Source of the DNA: Acidimicrobiales bacterium
GTDB lineage: Bacteria > Actinomycetota > Acidimicrobiia > Acidimicrobiales > Aldehydirespiratoraceae
Length of the DNA stretch: 64,000 bases
Assembly (NCBI GenBank): GCA_033344915.1
Contig: JAWPML010000001.1
Location: 3,862,263-3,926,262 of the forward strand
Direction: 5' to 3'
The notes under the pieces were generated by a model. That model worked only from the letters and a program-made list of their open reading frames with translations. It was not told the origin of the DNA and did no database searches. The translations under genes and the position numbers were made by a program. This document shows, in pieces, positions 16,176-24,854 of this stretch; the stretch's first letter is position 1, and each line of letters opens with the position of its first letter.

Positions 16176-19100
16176 ATGCGCACACGCATCCACCGAGCTG
16201 CGTGGTGTCCGGCCGGCACTGTCGCGGCAGCACTGTTCATCGCCGTCATCGGGGTGGGCCTCGCCCCGGGAGCCGGCGCCCAGGACGCCGATCTGCCCGA
16301 GAGCGCGGAGCTCGTCCAGCTTCGGTCCGATCTCGAGGTCCTCGCCTGTCCCGAGTTGGACCTCCCGGATGTCACGCTCAACGAACGTCCGCTGAACATC
16401 CGCGGTGAGCCCGGCGACGGCGTCCTCCTCCCGCCCCGCAGTGTCGTGCTCAAGTGCGACTACGGATCCGACGTCGTCGATCTCGCCGACCGACCGTTCA
16501 TGAACGTGCAGATCCAGGTGGCCACCCGCAGCGACGGGGTCCCGTTCGAGTGCCAGGCGGAACCGACCGAGGATCGCACCAACCCCGACTTCCAGCGGTA
16601 CGGGTTGGGCCAACCCGTCGACAGTGCGGCCATCGTCGTCCAGTACACGGCCGGTCAGGCGTTCCTGGACGCGCATCCGGGCCTGGACGGCGCGATCGAT
16701 GCGGCCTTCACCGCGCTTGCCGAGCAGGTGGCGCCGTTCGCGCTCCTGTGCCAGTACGAGCCGGTCGCGGTCGTCTGCCCGCCGATCGCTGGGTACGGCG
16801 CGGCGAGTGGATCCGAGGCCCGGCTCGAGGACCGGTTGACCACCGGATGCACGTATCAGCACGAGGATCAGGTCAGCTCGGTCGAGATCGTCGTCACCTG
16901 GGCCACCGACCGCAGCTCGGACGACGCGATTCGCCGAGCGTGCGAGGACTTCGGTGAATCGCCCCGCCTGCGGGTCGGTTTCGTCGGCGGCGACGGCGTG
17001 GCGTCGCAGGCGACCTGGCGTTTCATCGGGCCGGAGACGTCGCTCGATTCCGACGCGGTGACCGCGACCGCGAGCGCCATGCGCGCGGAGGTCGCGCCCC
17101 AGGCGACGTCGTGCACCGACACCGGGGTCGAGCCGGTCTGGACCGCGCTTCCGCCCTATCTCGAGGATGCCTTCGCGCCGGATCGGATCGACGCACCACT
17201 GCTCGACGGGGCGGTCGTCAGCCTGTTCGCCGGGGGCGGGGCGGATCTGACCGTTGTCGGCCCGCCGGCCACGACGGATGGGGCGCCCGACAACGACGCC
17301 GCGCCGGTCGCCGGGGACGCCGATGCGGACGCCGCTGCGCCGAGCGCTTCGCCGTCGGCTGCTTCGCGTTGGACACCCATCCTGCGGATCGTCGCCATCG
17401 TCGCGCTGGTTCTCTCGGTGCTCTCGTTGCTGCTGAGCCTGCTGCTCAGCCGGCGGGAGACGCGACTGCGGCCCCGCATGGACGTGTTCCGCATCGGCAT
17501 GGTCGGCGTGGTGGCCGTCGTGTCCATCGTCGTCTTCTCGAGGGGCGCCCCGATCTGGGCCGTCGTGGCCGCGATCGTGATCGGTGGCGGCCTGGGGTGG
17601 CTCCAGGGCCGGAATCTGGAGGTGCGGGTCGCCCGTGGACGCCTGATGGCGACGCGGCCGCCGATCGCCGTCGTCGCGTTCGCGGCCGGTCTCGTGCTCA
17701 CCCAGGTGGCCGGGCTGGCGAACCGCCGCGGCGTGATCGCCCTCGGGATCGCGCTGTCCTTCCTGTCGGCGGCGACGACCGCAGGACTGCTGATCGGACG
17801 GCGGGAGAAGGTGCGGATGGCGCGGGCCAGTGCCACCACGATGGTCCTTCTCGTCCTCGGCACGGTGGCGGTGGTCCCCCTCGTCACGGCCGAACCGGCC
17901 CCCGCCCAGGAGTCCACGGAGGACGTGCCGTGCGGGTCCGACGTACCGGGCGAGCGCTGCGCCGCCCACGAGCATCTGATCGATCTTGTTCCGTGGGAGG
18001 AGATCCGGCTCAACGGCGGATTGCTCTGGACGGAGGGCAAGCCGTGGATCGACATCGCCGTGCCCCGCGCCCTCGACGCCCCGCCCGACCCCGTCGAGCG
18101 CGAGGTCGAGTGGACCTGGGACGGCGTCGACTACGAGGTGACGGAGCGCTTCGCCTTCGGGCCCCGTGACGACGGTCGCTGCTGTTCGGTCGACTACGCC
18201 GGCTCGGGCTCGCGGACGACGGGCGGCGTCGCCACGACGTACGTCGCCGAGGGTCGCCTCGACGACATCGGGGTGCTCGGCGGGTCCGGTGGCGGGGGGA
18301 GCTTCGCGGTCGACAACCAACCCGGCGTCCCGTTCGACGAAGTCGGCGCGTTCGCGGGCGAACCCGAGGGCGCGTGCGGTCGCCTGGTGGCCGGCACCGT
18401 CGGCCAGAGCGAGCGGGGCCAGGCCTCGTTCGCGACCTACACGATCGACGGAGAACCGTTCGACGCAGGATTCAGCGACACCGCCACCGTCCTGACGGCC
18501 CCCTGCGAGATCGAGGGATTCGACCTCGCCGGCGCCCTCGCCCTCGCACCCGAGCTGCCGTCGCGGGAGCAGCGCTCGTCGCCCTGCCCGGCGCGCAGCG
18601 AGCTGGTGCCGGCCCTCGCCGAGGCCTCGAGTGAGCCGGAGGCGGTCAACACGCTCGGGCGGATGTACACCTCCCCGGCCGAGGCCCTGTGCAACGAGGG
18701 CGGCGAGTTCCGTCCGATGCAGTTCGGCACGCCGGGCCCCGGCGGGACCCGATCGGAGTTCGCCTTCCAGTTCACGACACCCGAGACCGACACCGGACTC
18801 GGGTTGACGGGTTTCGCCGACGACTCGACCCTCGCCGGCGTCGCCCGGCCGGCCGATGTCCCGCTCGCGGAGCGGTGCGACGTCAACGAGGTCGGTCAGG
18901 CAGAGCCGATCGAACCCGGTGAGCGCTGCCGGCTGATCACGATGCACAAGGTCGACAACACGGGAAGCTGGATCTGGGTGTTCACCGACAACCAGACCTT
19001 CGACGGGCCCAATGTCACGATCCGGGCCAGCATCGAGTGGGCGACCTACTGGTACACGTGCCACCACTGCTCACCCGAGTCGCCCGAGATCCAGGGCTTT

Positions 19101-21560
19101 CTCTCGCGGTTCCACGACGTCGGCGTCAGCTGGATCGACGGGCAACCGGCCGGGACCGGTGGCGCTCCGACGGGCGTGGACGATCCCGATGAACTCCAGC
19201 GCCAGGCCGAGGCGCTGGGGGTCGATGCGGACCTCCTCGACGCGGTAGTGGACCCCGATGCGGACGACGAGACCCGAGCCGCCGCGATCGCCGCGATCGT
19301 CGGACTGCTCGCCAGCACGGGCATGTTGGGCGCCGCGCTGGCCGAGTCGGGGTTGAGTGCGACCCGGATCGCGGAAGCCTTCCGGCGTGGGGGCATCGGC
19401 GCCCTGAACGACCTGCTCAACCCGACCCCGGAGAACATCCCGCCCGATGGCCTCCTCGACGAGTACGGCGCGCTCCTGCTGCCCAACGACGAGGGCCTGT
19501 ATCCGTGGGTGACCGGCGAGGGCACCGAGTGGCTCGAACGAGCAGAGGTGGAGGAGCGCATCGCCGCGGAGCGGGCGGCGATCGCGGCGCGAGAGGGCCG
19601 ATCGGACGCAATCGCCGACGAGATGGACCGCCGCCACGACACGCTCGGCGACGACGACCTGTTCGGCGACATCCGGTCCCGCATCACCGCCGAGAACGAC
19701 GAGATGATGGCGGAGATCCGCCAGGGATGGCACGAGGTCGACGAGATCCAGCAGAACCTCGACGCCCGACCCGAGGCGTTGGCCCGTCTCGAAGCGGCCC
19801 AGGCAGCCCAGGATCTCGCCAACGAGATGACCGGGTGGGAGGACATCGCGGTCGCGACGTTCGACGGCAGCGTGGAGGATCTCGAGGAGCTCGGCGAGGA
19901 CGTCACCGACATGACCCGTGCGGTGGTCACGGCGGCCGCGGATCCGGAGAACTGGCGGGTGGTCGGTGAGACGTTCGCCGAGAGCGTCTATGACGTCACC
20001 GGCCTTCTTGCCGGCGGGCAGTTCGGCGACGGCGCGCAGAGCATCGTCGCTGGTGTGGAAGTGAGCGCCGATGTTGCCGCGGCCCTGGGTGTCGCCTTCG
20101 CGCGCGACCCGCTCGGCACCGTCGCGATGTTGACGCCCATCCAGGACTTCAAGAACGCCGTCGACGGCGACCTGCGCCTCAGCGAGCGGCTCGGTTCGCT
20201 CAGCGTCGGACTGTTGGACGTCGCCGGCACGCTCTCCGGCATGGGCCTGGCGACCGCAGCCGACGACATGGTGGCGGCGGCACGCGCCGCCGAGGTGGCC
20301 GCGCAGACCGCCCGCGACGCCGCCCGGGCGGCCGAAGCAGCAGCCGAAGCGCGCCGCGTTGCCGACGGGCTCACCGACGCCGGCTTCGGGGTCGCCCGCG
20401 TCGGTGACGAGGCGCTGGACGCGGCGTTGCTGCCGAAGCGCGACGAGATCGTCGACGCGATCAGCGCGGCCCAGGCGCGCGCGGCCCGCGACGGATCCGC
20501 CATCGACGAGCTCGATCTGCGGGAGATGCCCGAGGTCCGGGCCATCTTCCAGGGCGGCGGCATGAACGACATGGGTCGCTTGGAGGCGACTGGCGGCCTG
20601 AGCGAGGAGATGGCACAGGCGGTCGTGCGGATGCACGACAACCTGACCGACGCGGCGGTGCGGACCGGGACGGGCGACGCGATCGCGGACATGGAGCGAC
20701 TGACCGGGTACAAGCCCCGGCAGGTTCTCGTCGGCGACAGTGGCTCGGTGGGTACGGCTCGGTCGGTCATGACCGACGCCGACCGCACCGTCGTCACCGT
20801 CTTCGACGATGCCGACATCGACCTCTACATCAGCCGCAACGGCGGCAGCCGCGCCGAAGCGGCGGAGGCCCTCCAGGAGCAGTTCAAGGTCTTCCATGAA
20901 CGCAACGTCGAGCTGGCCCTGAACGACCCGACCGATCCGGCGGTCGTCCTGGCTCGTGAGAACGGCATGACCCTCGGCGAGGCCGTCGACCACCTCGACG
21001 CCCTCGGGCAGGACGATCCGGTGGCCGCGGCCGCGCGTCTGACCGCCGAGCAGATGGACACCGCCTCGTACGCGGGCTTCGGTTCGATGACCCAGAGCGA
21101 CGCGTACCCCGCGGGTTTCACCCGGTCCCGCATGGAGGTCCAGGGTTCGTCGACCGTGTACACGGTCGACGCCGGAGGTGGGGTCACGAGCTACGACACG
21201 TCCGGCCAGGCGATCATCGACCAGCACGAGCTGGAGCGCCTGCGTCACACCGGCGAGCTCCTCGACATCGACCCGACGCGGATCCCGGCGAGCGAGCTGC
21301 AACCGCTCCTGCAACAGCAGGTCGACGCGATCGGGCGGTACGACGACGCCAAGTCGGTCGCCAAGGCACTCGACCGGGTGCAGTACATCGCCGGACGGGT
21401 CGACAATCCGATGCCCGATTCGGCCGTCGTCGACGCCGCCATCGCCATCCGCGCAAACCCGCGGGCCACGGTCGATGTCCTCGCCGAGTTGGGGATGTCG
21501 GAGGCGGAGTTCGTCGCGGAGGCGAAGAACGTGGTCGCGGGGTACGGAAGCGGCCTCTGA
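16176..21560 (+). CDS. Very large exported/membrane protein of unknown function (1794 aa)
   Basis: Not recognised as a whole. A signal peptide (about 1-35, ending in GAGA) leads into an external domain with several cysteines (to about 370). An Ala/Asp-rich linker precedes about six membrane helices at 398-572; the last resembles a second signal sequence (ending in EPAPAQES). A second Cys-containing domain follows (about 573-1010), then an Asp/Ala-rich helical and coiled-coil region (about 1030-1420) and a C-terminal domain (about 1430-1794). AAGGGGG precedes the ATG. The order of external, membrane and long helical parts recalls polymorphic secreted effectors, but no toxin motif is certain and no immunity-like gene follows. 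Confidence 0.8.
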   Translation: MRTRIHRAAWCPAGTVAAALFIAVIGVGLAPGAGAQDADLPESAELVQLRSDLEVLACPELDLPDVTLNERPLNIRGEPGDGVLLPPRSVVLKCDYGSDVVDLADRPFMNVQIQVATRSDGVPFECQAEPTEDRTNPDFQRYGLGQPVDSAAIVVQYTAGQAFLDAHPGLDGAIDAAFTALAEQVAPFALLCQYEPVAVVCPPIAGYGAASGSEARLEDRLTTGCTYQHEDQVSSVEIVVTWATDRSSDDAIRRACEDFGESPRLRVGFVGGDGVASQATWRFIGPETSLDSDAVTATASAMRAEVAPQATSCTDTGVEPVWTALPPYLEDAFAPDRIDAPLLDGAVVSLFAGGGADLTVVGPPATTDGAPDNDAAPVAGDADADAAAPSASPSAASRWTPILRIVAIVALVLSVLSLLLSLLLSRRETRLRPRMDVFRIGMVGVVAVVSIVVFSRGAPIWAVVAAIVIGGGLGWLQGRNLEVRVARGRLMATRPPIAVVAFAAGLVLTQVAGLANRRGVIALGIALSFLSAATTAGLLIGRREKVRMARASATTMVLLVLGTVAVVPLVTAEPAPAQESTEDVPCGSDVPGERCAAHEHLIDLVPWEEIRLNGGLLWTEGKPWIDIAVPRALDAPPDPVEREVEWTWDGVDYEVTERFAFGPRDDGRCCSVDYAGSGSRTTGGVATTYVAEGRLDDIGVLGGSGGGGSFAVDNQPGVPFDEVGAFAGEPEGACGRLVAGTVGQSERGQASFATYTIDGEPFDAGFSDTATVLTAPCEIEGFDLAGALALAPELPSREQRSSPCPARSELVPALAEASSEPEAVNTLGRMYTSPAEALCNEGGEFRPMQFGTPGPGGTRSEFAFQFTTPETDTGLGLTGFADDSTLAGVARPADVPLAERCDVNEVGQAEPIEPGERCRLITMHKVDNTGSWIWVFTDNQTFDGPNVTIRASIEWATYWYTCHHCSPESPEIQGFLSRFHDVGVSWIDGQPAGTGGAPTGVDDPDELQRQAEALGVDADLLDAVVDPDADDETRAAAIAAIVGLLASTGMLGAALAESGLSATRIAEAFRRGGIGALNDLLNPTPENIPPDGLLDEYGALLLPNDEGLYPWVTGEGTEWLERAEVEERIAAERAAIAAREGRSDAIADEMDRRHDTLGDDDLFGDIRSRITAENDEMMAEIRQGWHEVDEIQQNLDARPEALARLEAAQAAQDLANEMTGWEDIAVATFDGSVEDLEELGEDVTDMTRAVVTAAADPENWRVVGETFAESVYDVTGLLAGGQFGDGAQSIVAGVEVSADVAAALGVAFARDPLGTVAMLTPIQDFKNAVDGDLRLSERLGSLSVGLLDVAGTLSGMGLATAADDMVAAARAAEVAAQTARDAARAAEAAAEARRVADGLTDAGFGVARVGDEALDAALLPKRDEIVDAISAAQARAARDGSAIDELDLREMPEVRAIFQGGGMNDMGRLEATGGLSEEMAQAVVRMHDNLTDAAVRTGTGDAIADMERLTGYKPRQVLVGDSGSVGTARSVMTDADRTVVTVFDDADIDLYISRNGGSRAEAAEALQEQFKVFHERNVELALNDPTDPAVVLARENGMTLGEAVDHLDALGQDDPVAAAARLTAEQMDTASYAGFGSMTQSDAYPAGFTRSRMEVQGSSTVYTVDAGGGVTSYDTSGQAIIDQHELERLRHTGELLDIDPTRIPASELQPLLQQQVDAIGRYDDAKSVAKALDRVQYIAGRVDNPMPDSAVVDAAIAIRANPRATVDVLAELGMSEAEFVAEAKNVVAGYGSGL

Positions 21561-21644
21561 ACCCGGCCTCGTCCTGAGCGCAGATGTAAGCCGGCCGAAA
21601 CCGATCGTTCACGATCCGGCGATCCGGCCGAGACATGCGTTCTC

Positions 21645-21650
21645 TACGTT
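21645..21650 (+). promoter_or_regulatory. Leaderless -10 hexamer of plsC
   Basis: TACGTT ends six bases before the ATG at 21657; no Shine-Dalgarno is present. Confidence 0.55.
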
Positions 21651-21656
21651 CGCTCC

Positions 21657-22355
21657 ATGGACGATGAGATCGGACGTTGGTATTGGACCGTTCGCCGGAT
21701 GACGAGCCCGCTGCACCGCGGTTGGCTCCGGACCGAGCTCCGGGGGATGGAGAACATCCCTGCGCACGGCGGCGTGATCCTCGCGGCGAACCATCTCTCG
21801 TTCATCGATTCGGTTCTGCTGATGTACGCCCCGCCTCGACGCGTGTCGTTCCTCGGCAAACAGGAGTACGTGACGGCGCGTTCCACACGGCGGCTGTTCC
21901 CCGCTGCCGGGATGATTCCCGTGGACCGCAGCGGCCGAGGTGTTGCCCGCAGCCTCGGTCTTGCCATCGAACGTCTCCGAGCGGGCGAAATCGTCGGCAT
22001 ATTCCCGGAGGGGACCCGGAGCCGGGATGGGTTGCTGCATCCCGGCCACGCCGGGGTCGCTCACCTGGCCCTGCGATCGGGCGCCCCGATCATCCCGGTG
22101 GGCATCGTCGGCAGCGACCGGGCAATGGCGCCCGGTCGCCTGCTGCCGACCCGTGACCCGATCACCGTGACCGTGGGCGAGCCGATCGACATCGGTCCCT
22201 GGGCCGGCCGGCCCTCGTCGGCCACGGTCAAGGCGGAGATCACCGAAGAGGTCATGGCGTCCATCGCAGCGATCTCTGGTCAGGAAAGGGTCGTCGCCGG
22301 CGCCGATCTCGGGGCCGCAGAGCGAATCTCTGGTGACGAAAGGGTCGCGGCCTAG
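21657..22355 (+). CDS. plsC: 1-acyl-sn-glycerol-3-phosphate acyltransferase (PlsC family)
   Basis: A 232-residue acyltransferase that would add the second acyl chain to make phosphatidic acid at the membrane. The catalytic NHLSFIDS (H-x4-D) and the substrate motif IFPEGTRSRDG are present, with VPRS-like block IIPVGIVGSD. The last 28 residues are unusual: they contain an 18-residue near-repeat (ISGQERV..., ISGDERV...) encoded by two copies of a DNA repeat also found after groEL. The stop overlaps the stop of the convergent gene. Confidence 0.88.
   Translation: MDDEIGRWYWTVRRMTSPLHRGWLRTELRGMENIPAHGGVILAANHLSFIDSVLLMYAPPRRVSFLGKQEYVTARSTRRLFPAAGMIPVDRSGRGVARSLGLAIERLRAGEIVGIFPEGTRSRDGLLHPGHAGVAHLALRSGAPIIPVGIVGSDRAMAPGRLLPTRDPITVTVGEPIDIGPWAGRPSSATVKAEITEEVMASIAAISGQERVVAGADLGAAERISGDERVAA
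22272..22347 (+). repeat. Two direct copies of the ATCTCTGGTCAGGAAAGGG repeat inside plsC
   Basis: Copy 1 is at 22272-22293 and copy 2 at 22325-22347, offset 54 bases (18 codons) and in the same reading frame. Copy 1 is identical over 22 bases to the reverse complement of the right arm of the hairpin at 52588-52610. Copy 2 differs in the centre (GACG for CAGG). Confidence 0.75.
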
Positions 22356-22972
22356 GAGGTGGCGCGGCCGTCGCCGAGCAGGCCGCCGTCGATCTCGCGG
22401 ATGTCGTCGTCCACATTGTCGAACTCGAGCTTCAACGCCTTGCTCATCCGGGCGTACATGTCGTAGGTGAGCGTGATGTAGGTGAACTCGAGGATCTCCT
22501 CCTCGCTGAGGTGCGCCTTCAGGGCGTCCATCAGCTGCTCGTCGACCCGGCCGCCTTCGAGCACGAGGGCGTCGGTGTACGCGAGAAGGGCCCGTTCCAC
22601 CGGCTCGAACAGGTCCGACGTCTGCCAGGCCCGAGCCGCCTGGATCTTCCCGTCGCTCCATCCCATCTCGCGGCACGCCTTGCAGTGCTGGGACCAGACG
22701 AACCGGCTCATCGTGATGTAGCCGACGCGCAGCTGGCCGAGTTCACGCAGGTGGGGCGAGATGATCCGGTCCGGGCTGCGGTAGAAGCCGATGCCGCCGA
22801 GGATGTGGTCGAACGCGTCGGGGACGAGGGCGGTGACGGTCCACCAGTCGCCCGGGCTGCCGGTGGACGTGCCCGGATCGGTGACCGGGTCTCGATCGCC
22901 GAAGAGGAAGTCGTACATGGCGATGGCGGCCGGGTGCGCTTCGGCGCGCCCGACCTCGCGGAGGCGGGGCAT
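22352..22972 (-). CDS. AhpD-like / carboxymuconolactone decarboxylase family protein
   Basis: A 206-residue helical protein. The segment FVWSQHCKACREMGWSD carries the C-x2-C pair with nearby histidine seen in AhpD-like proteins, which act as disulfide reductants or decarboxylases. Its ATG overlaps the stop of the upstream VOC gene (ATGA), so the two form an operon, a pairing typical of degradation or detoxification modules. The specific reaction is unknown. Its stop overlaps the plsC stop (CTAG). Confidence 0.8.
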   Translation of the reverse strand: MPRLREVGRAEAHPAAIAMYDFLFGDRDPVTDPGTSTGSPGDWWTVTALVPDAFDHILGGIGFYRSPDRIISPHLRELGQLRVGYITMSRFVWSQHCKACREMGWSDGKIQAARAWQTSDLFEPVERALLAYTDALVLEGGRVDEQLMDALKAHLSEEEILEFTYITLTYDMYARMSKALKLEFDNVDDDIREIDGGLLGDGRATS

Positions 22973-23535
22973 CAGCTGTCCGCCCCCATCAGCACCAGGG
23001 GCTCCTCGACGCCGGGCTGATGCAGGGTGGCGAGGATCTTCTCGGTGCTGGGCGTGGGCTCCTCGGCGAAGAGGAGGGCCGCGGCCTCGGTCCGGTCCGC
23101 GTCGGTGAACGGGCGGGTGACGACGGCGAACTCCACGGCGATCTTGTCGGGATCCTCGGTGTAGATCGAGTGCACCCAGCCGTGGTCGATCTCGAGGACG
23201 GTGTGGCCGTGGTCGAGCCAGTGCTTCTTCTTGGCCATGAGGTCGTCCACGTCGTCCGCCTGGAACGCGATGTGGTTCGTCAGCGGCTCGAGCCCGAGAT
23301 CGCGGCTGATGTCGGTCTTGAAATCGGTGCCCGCGCCGACGTCGTTGGCCAGATCCCAGAACGCGATCAGCTGATCCTCGGCCGATCCCGTCGAGTAGAA
23401 GGCGTGGCGGGCGAACCCGCCGGTCTCCTTCGGGACGATCTCGGTCTTCACGAGCTCGAATCCCATGGACTCGGTGTAGAACGCGTGCGTCGCCGCCATG
23501 TCCTTCACCGCGAATGCCAGATGGTTGATCCCCAT
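22972..23535 (-). CDS. VOC-family (glyoxalase/ring-cleavage dioxygenase-like) protein
   Basis: A 187-residue protein with two beta-alpha-beta-beta-beta halves of the vicinal-oxygen-chelate fold. Candidate metal ligands are H5 in MGINHLAFAV, a histidine in PLTNHIAFQADD, and a glutamate in DKIAVEFAVV. The family includes dioxygenases, glyoxalases and isomerases; the substrate is not evident. It starts from a leaderless-type promoter and is coupled to the AhpD-like gene. Confidence 0.8.
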   Translation of the reverse strand: MGINHLAFAVKDMAATHAFYTESMGFELVKTEIVPKETGGFARHAFYSTGSAEDQLIAFWDLANDVGAGTDFKTDISRDLGLEPLTNHIAFQADDVDDLMAKKKHWLDHGHTVLEIDHGWVHSIYTEDPDKIAVEFAVVTRPFTDADRTEAAALLFAEEPTPSTEKILATLHQPGVEEPLVLMGADS

Positions 23536-23541
23536 GGGCCG

Positions 23542-23547
23542 ACCCTA
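23542..23547 (-). promoter_or_regulatory. Leaderless -10 hexamer of the VOC operon
   Basis: Minus-strand TAGGGT ends six bases before the ATG at 23535. Confidence 0.5.
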
Positions 23548-23616
23548 TGCGGCTCGCTCGCGCCGGTCGATCGCGGTGGCGCCGGACCCGGCTGCGGACA
23601 CGGGGGCGTGACCATC

Positions 23617-23622
23617 TACACT
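23617..23622 (+). promoter_or_regulatory. Leaderless -10 hexamer of the 41-residue membrane peptide gene
   Basis: TACACT ends seven bases before the ATG at 23630, with no Shine-Dalgarno. Confidence 0.5.
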
Positions 23623-23629
23623 CGTCGCC

Positions 23630-23755
23630 ATGACTGCTGTTGTCTGGCACTTCTGGATCGCCGTCCCTCTCGCTGCGAGCGCGGTGCTCGTCACCGTTGG
23701 TCTGATCGCCGGCTACGTCGGCACGGTCAGCCGGGCCCGCTACCCGCGGGACTGA
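23630..23755 (+). CDS. 41-residue single-helix membrane peptide
   Basis: A small reading frame of 41 codons plus stop. The product has a short aromatic N-terminus (VVWHFWIAVPL), one hydrophobic helix at about residues 10-31 and a basic end (SRARYPRD), so the C-terminus should face the cytoplasm. It has its own TACACT hexamer and lies 7 bases before the DUF2342 metalloprotease gene, with which it is probably co-transcribed. I do not recognise a family; a role as a partner or membrane anchor for the protease is conjecture. Confidence 0.55.
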   Translation: MTAVVWHFWIAVPLAASAVLVTVGLIAGYVGTVSRARYPRD

Positions 23756-23762
23756 GGGCGTT

Positions 23763-24851
23763 TTGGCGGCTGATCCCGTCGACTGGGAGATCGCCCGGAA
23801 GGTGGCGCGCCGCGTCGCGGGCAAGGAGCCCTTCACGGGCGCCCAGCATCGCGACGGACTCGAAGAGGACTTCGATCGCTACACGGCGATGGCGGAGGAT
23901 CTCGTCGCCGCCGAAACGGGCCTGCGGTCGCTGAGCGGCAACGCGCGCGGTCGGGTCACCGACCGCAACGGCTGGATCGAAGCCAACCTCGCGTCGTTCC
24001 AGCGACTGCTCCGGCCGATCACGACGAAGCTCGGCGAGAAGCTCGACGAGGGGTCGGGCCCGAACCTCGGCGGCAAGATCGCGGGCGCCGAGCTGGGCGC
24101 CATGCTCGGCTGGATGTCCACCCGGGTGCTGGGGCAGTACGACCTGCTCGTGATCGAGGACGAGAGTCCCGACGACCAGGACATCGTCTACTACGTCGCC
24201 CCCAACGTGCTCGCGCTCGAGCGGCGCTACGCGTTCCCCAAGCAGGAGTTCCGGTTGTGGCTGGCGCTCCACGAGGTCACCCACCGGGCCCAGTTCACGG
24301 GTGTGCCGTGGATGCGCGAGCACTTCCTCGGGCTCGTGAACTCCACGATGGAGTCGGTCGACCCGGACCCGCAGCGTTTCCTCGCGGCGATCCAGCGCCT
24401 GATGGAAGCCCGCAAGCGGGGTGAGGACCCGATGGACCAGGGCGGGATGATGGCGCTGTTCGCCTCGGAGGAACAGCTCGCCGTCATCAACGAGGTGGCC
24501 GGCTTGATGAGCCTCCTCGAAGGACATGGCGACGTCACGATGGACCGCGCCGGCAAGGGGCTCGTGCCGTCCCAGGAGCGCTTCGCCCGGGTCCTGCGTC
24601 AGCGGCGCCAGAACTCGAGTGGGTTCACGAAGGTGTTCCAGCGGCTCGCCGGGCTCGAGGCGAAGATCAAGCAGTACGCGGAGGGCGAGCACTTCATCTC
24701 GGTCGTGGAGGATCACGGCGGATCGTCGTTGCTCGATCGGGCGTGGGCGGAGCCGGCCAACGTGCCGTCGATCGGCGAGATCCGCGAGCCCGAACTCTGG
24801 ATCGCCCGAGTCGGCAGCGACGACTCCGACTCCGACGACGCCGCGGCCTGA
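23763..24851 (+). CDS. Zinc-dependent metalloprotease-like protein (DUF2342, F420-associated type)
   Basis: A 362-residue protein with a zincin motif in LWLALHEVTHRAQFTGVPW (HExxH) after a long helical N-terminal region. The family (DUF2342, often named coenzyme F420 biosynthesis-associated) is widespread in Actinomycetota and its substrate is unknown. TTG is the only suitable start after the small upstream frame. It is followed after 3 bases by tilS, a conserved actinobacterial order. Confidence 0.8.
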   Translation: MAADPVDWEIARKVARRVAGKEPFTGAQHRDGLEEDFDRYTAMAEDLVAAETGLRSLSGNARGRVTDRNGWIEANLASFQRLLRPITTKLGEKLDEGSGPNLGGKIAGAELGAMLGWMSTRVLGQYDLLVIEDESPDDQDIVYYVAPNVLALERRYAFPKQEFRLWLALHEVTHRAQFTGVPWMREHFLGLVNSTMESVDPDPQRFLAAIQRLMEARKRGEDPMDQGGMMALFASEEQLAVINEVAGLMSLLEGHGDVTMDRAGKGLVPSQERFARVLRQRRQNSSGFTKVFQRLAGLEAKIKQYAEGEHFISVVEDHGGSSLLDRAWAEPANVPSIGEIREPELWIARVGSDDSDSDDAAA

Positions 24852-24854
24852 TCG

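Noticed and set aside
16149-19067. A long open frame on the minus strand opposite the 1794-residue gene
   Set aside because: Its product is Arg/Gly/Asp-rich without a recognisable domain or ribosome site. High-GC sequence leaves antisense frames open, and the plus-strand frame has a signal peptide and coherent domains.
20719-20835. Nucleotidyltransferase active site in the 1794-residue protein
   Set aside because: A GS...D-x-D pattern can be drawn but the spacing is too long and the surrounding strands are unproven, so it is not used as a functional call.
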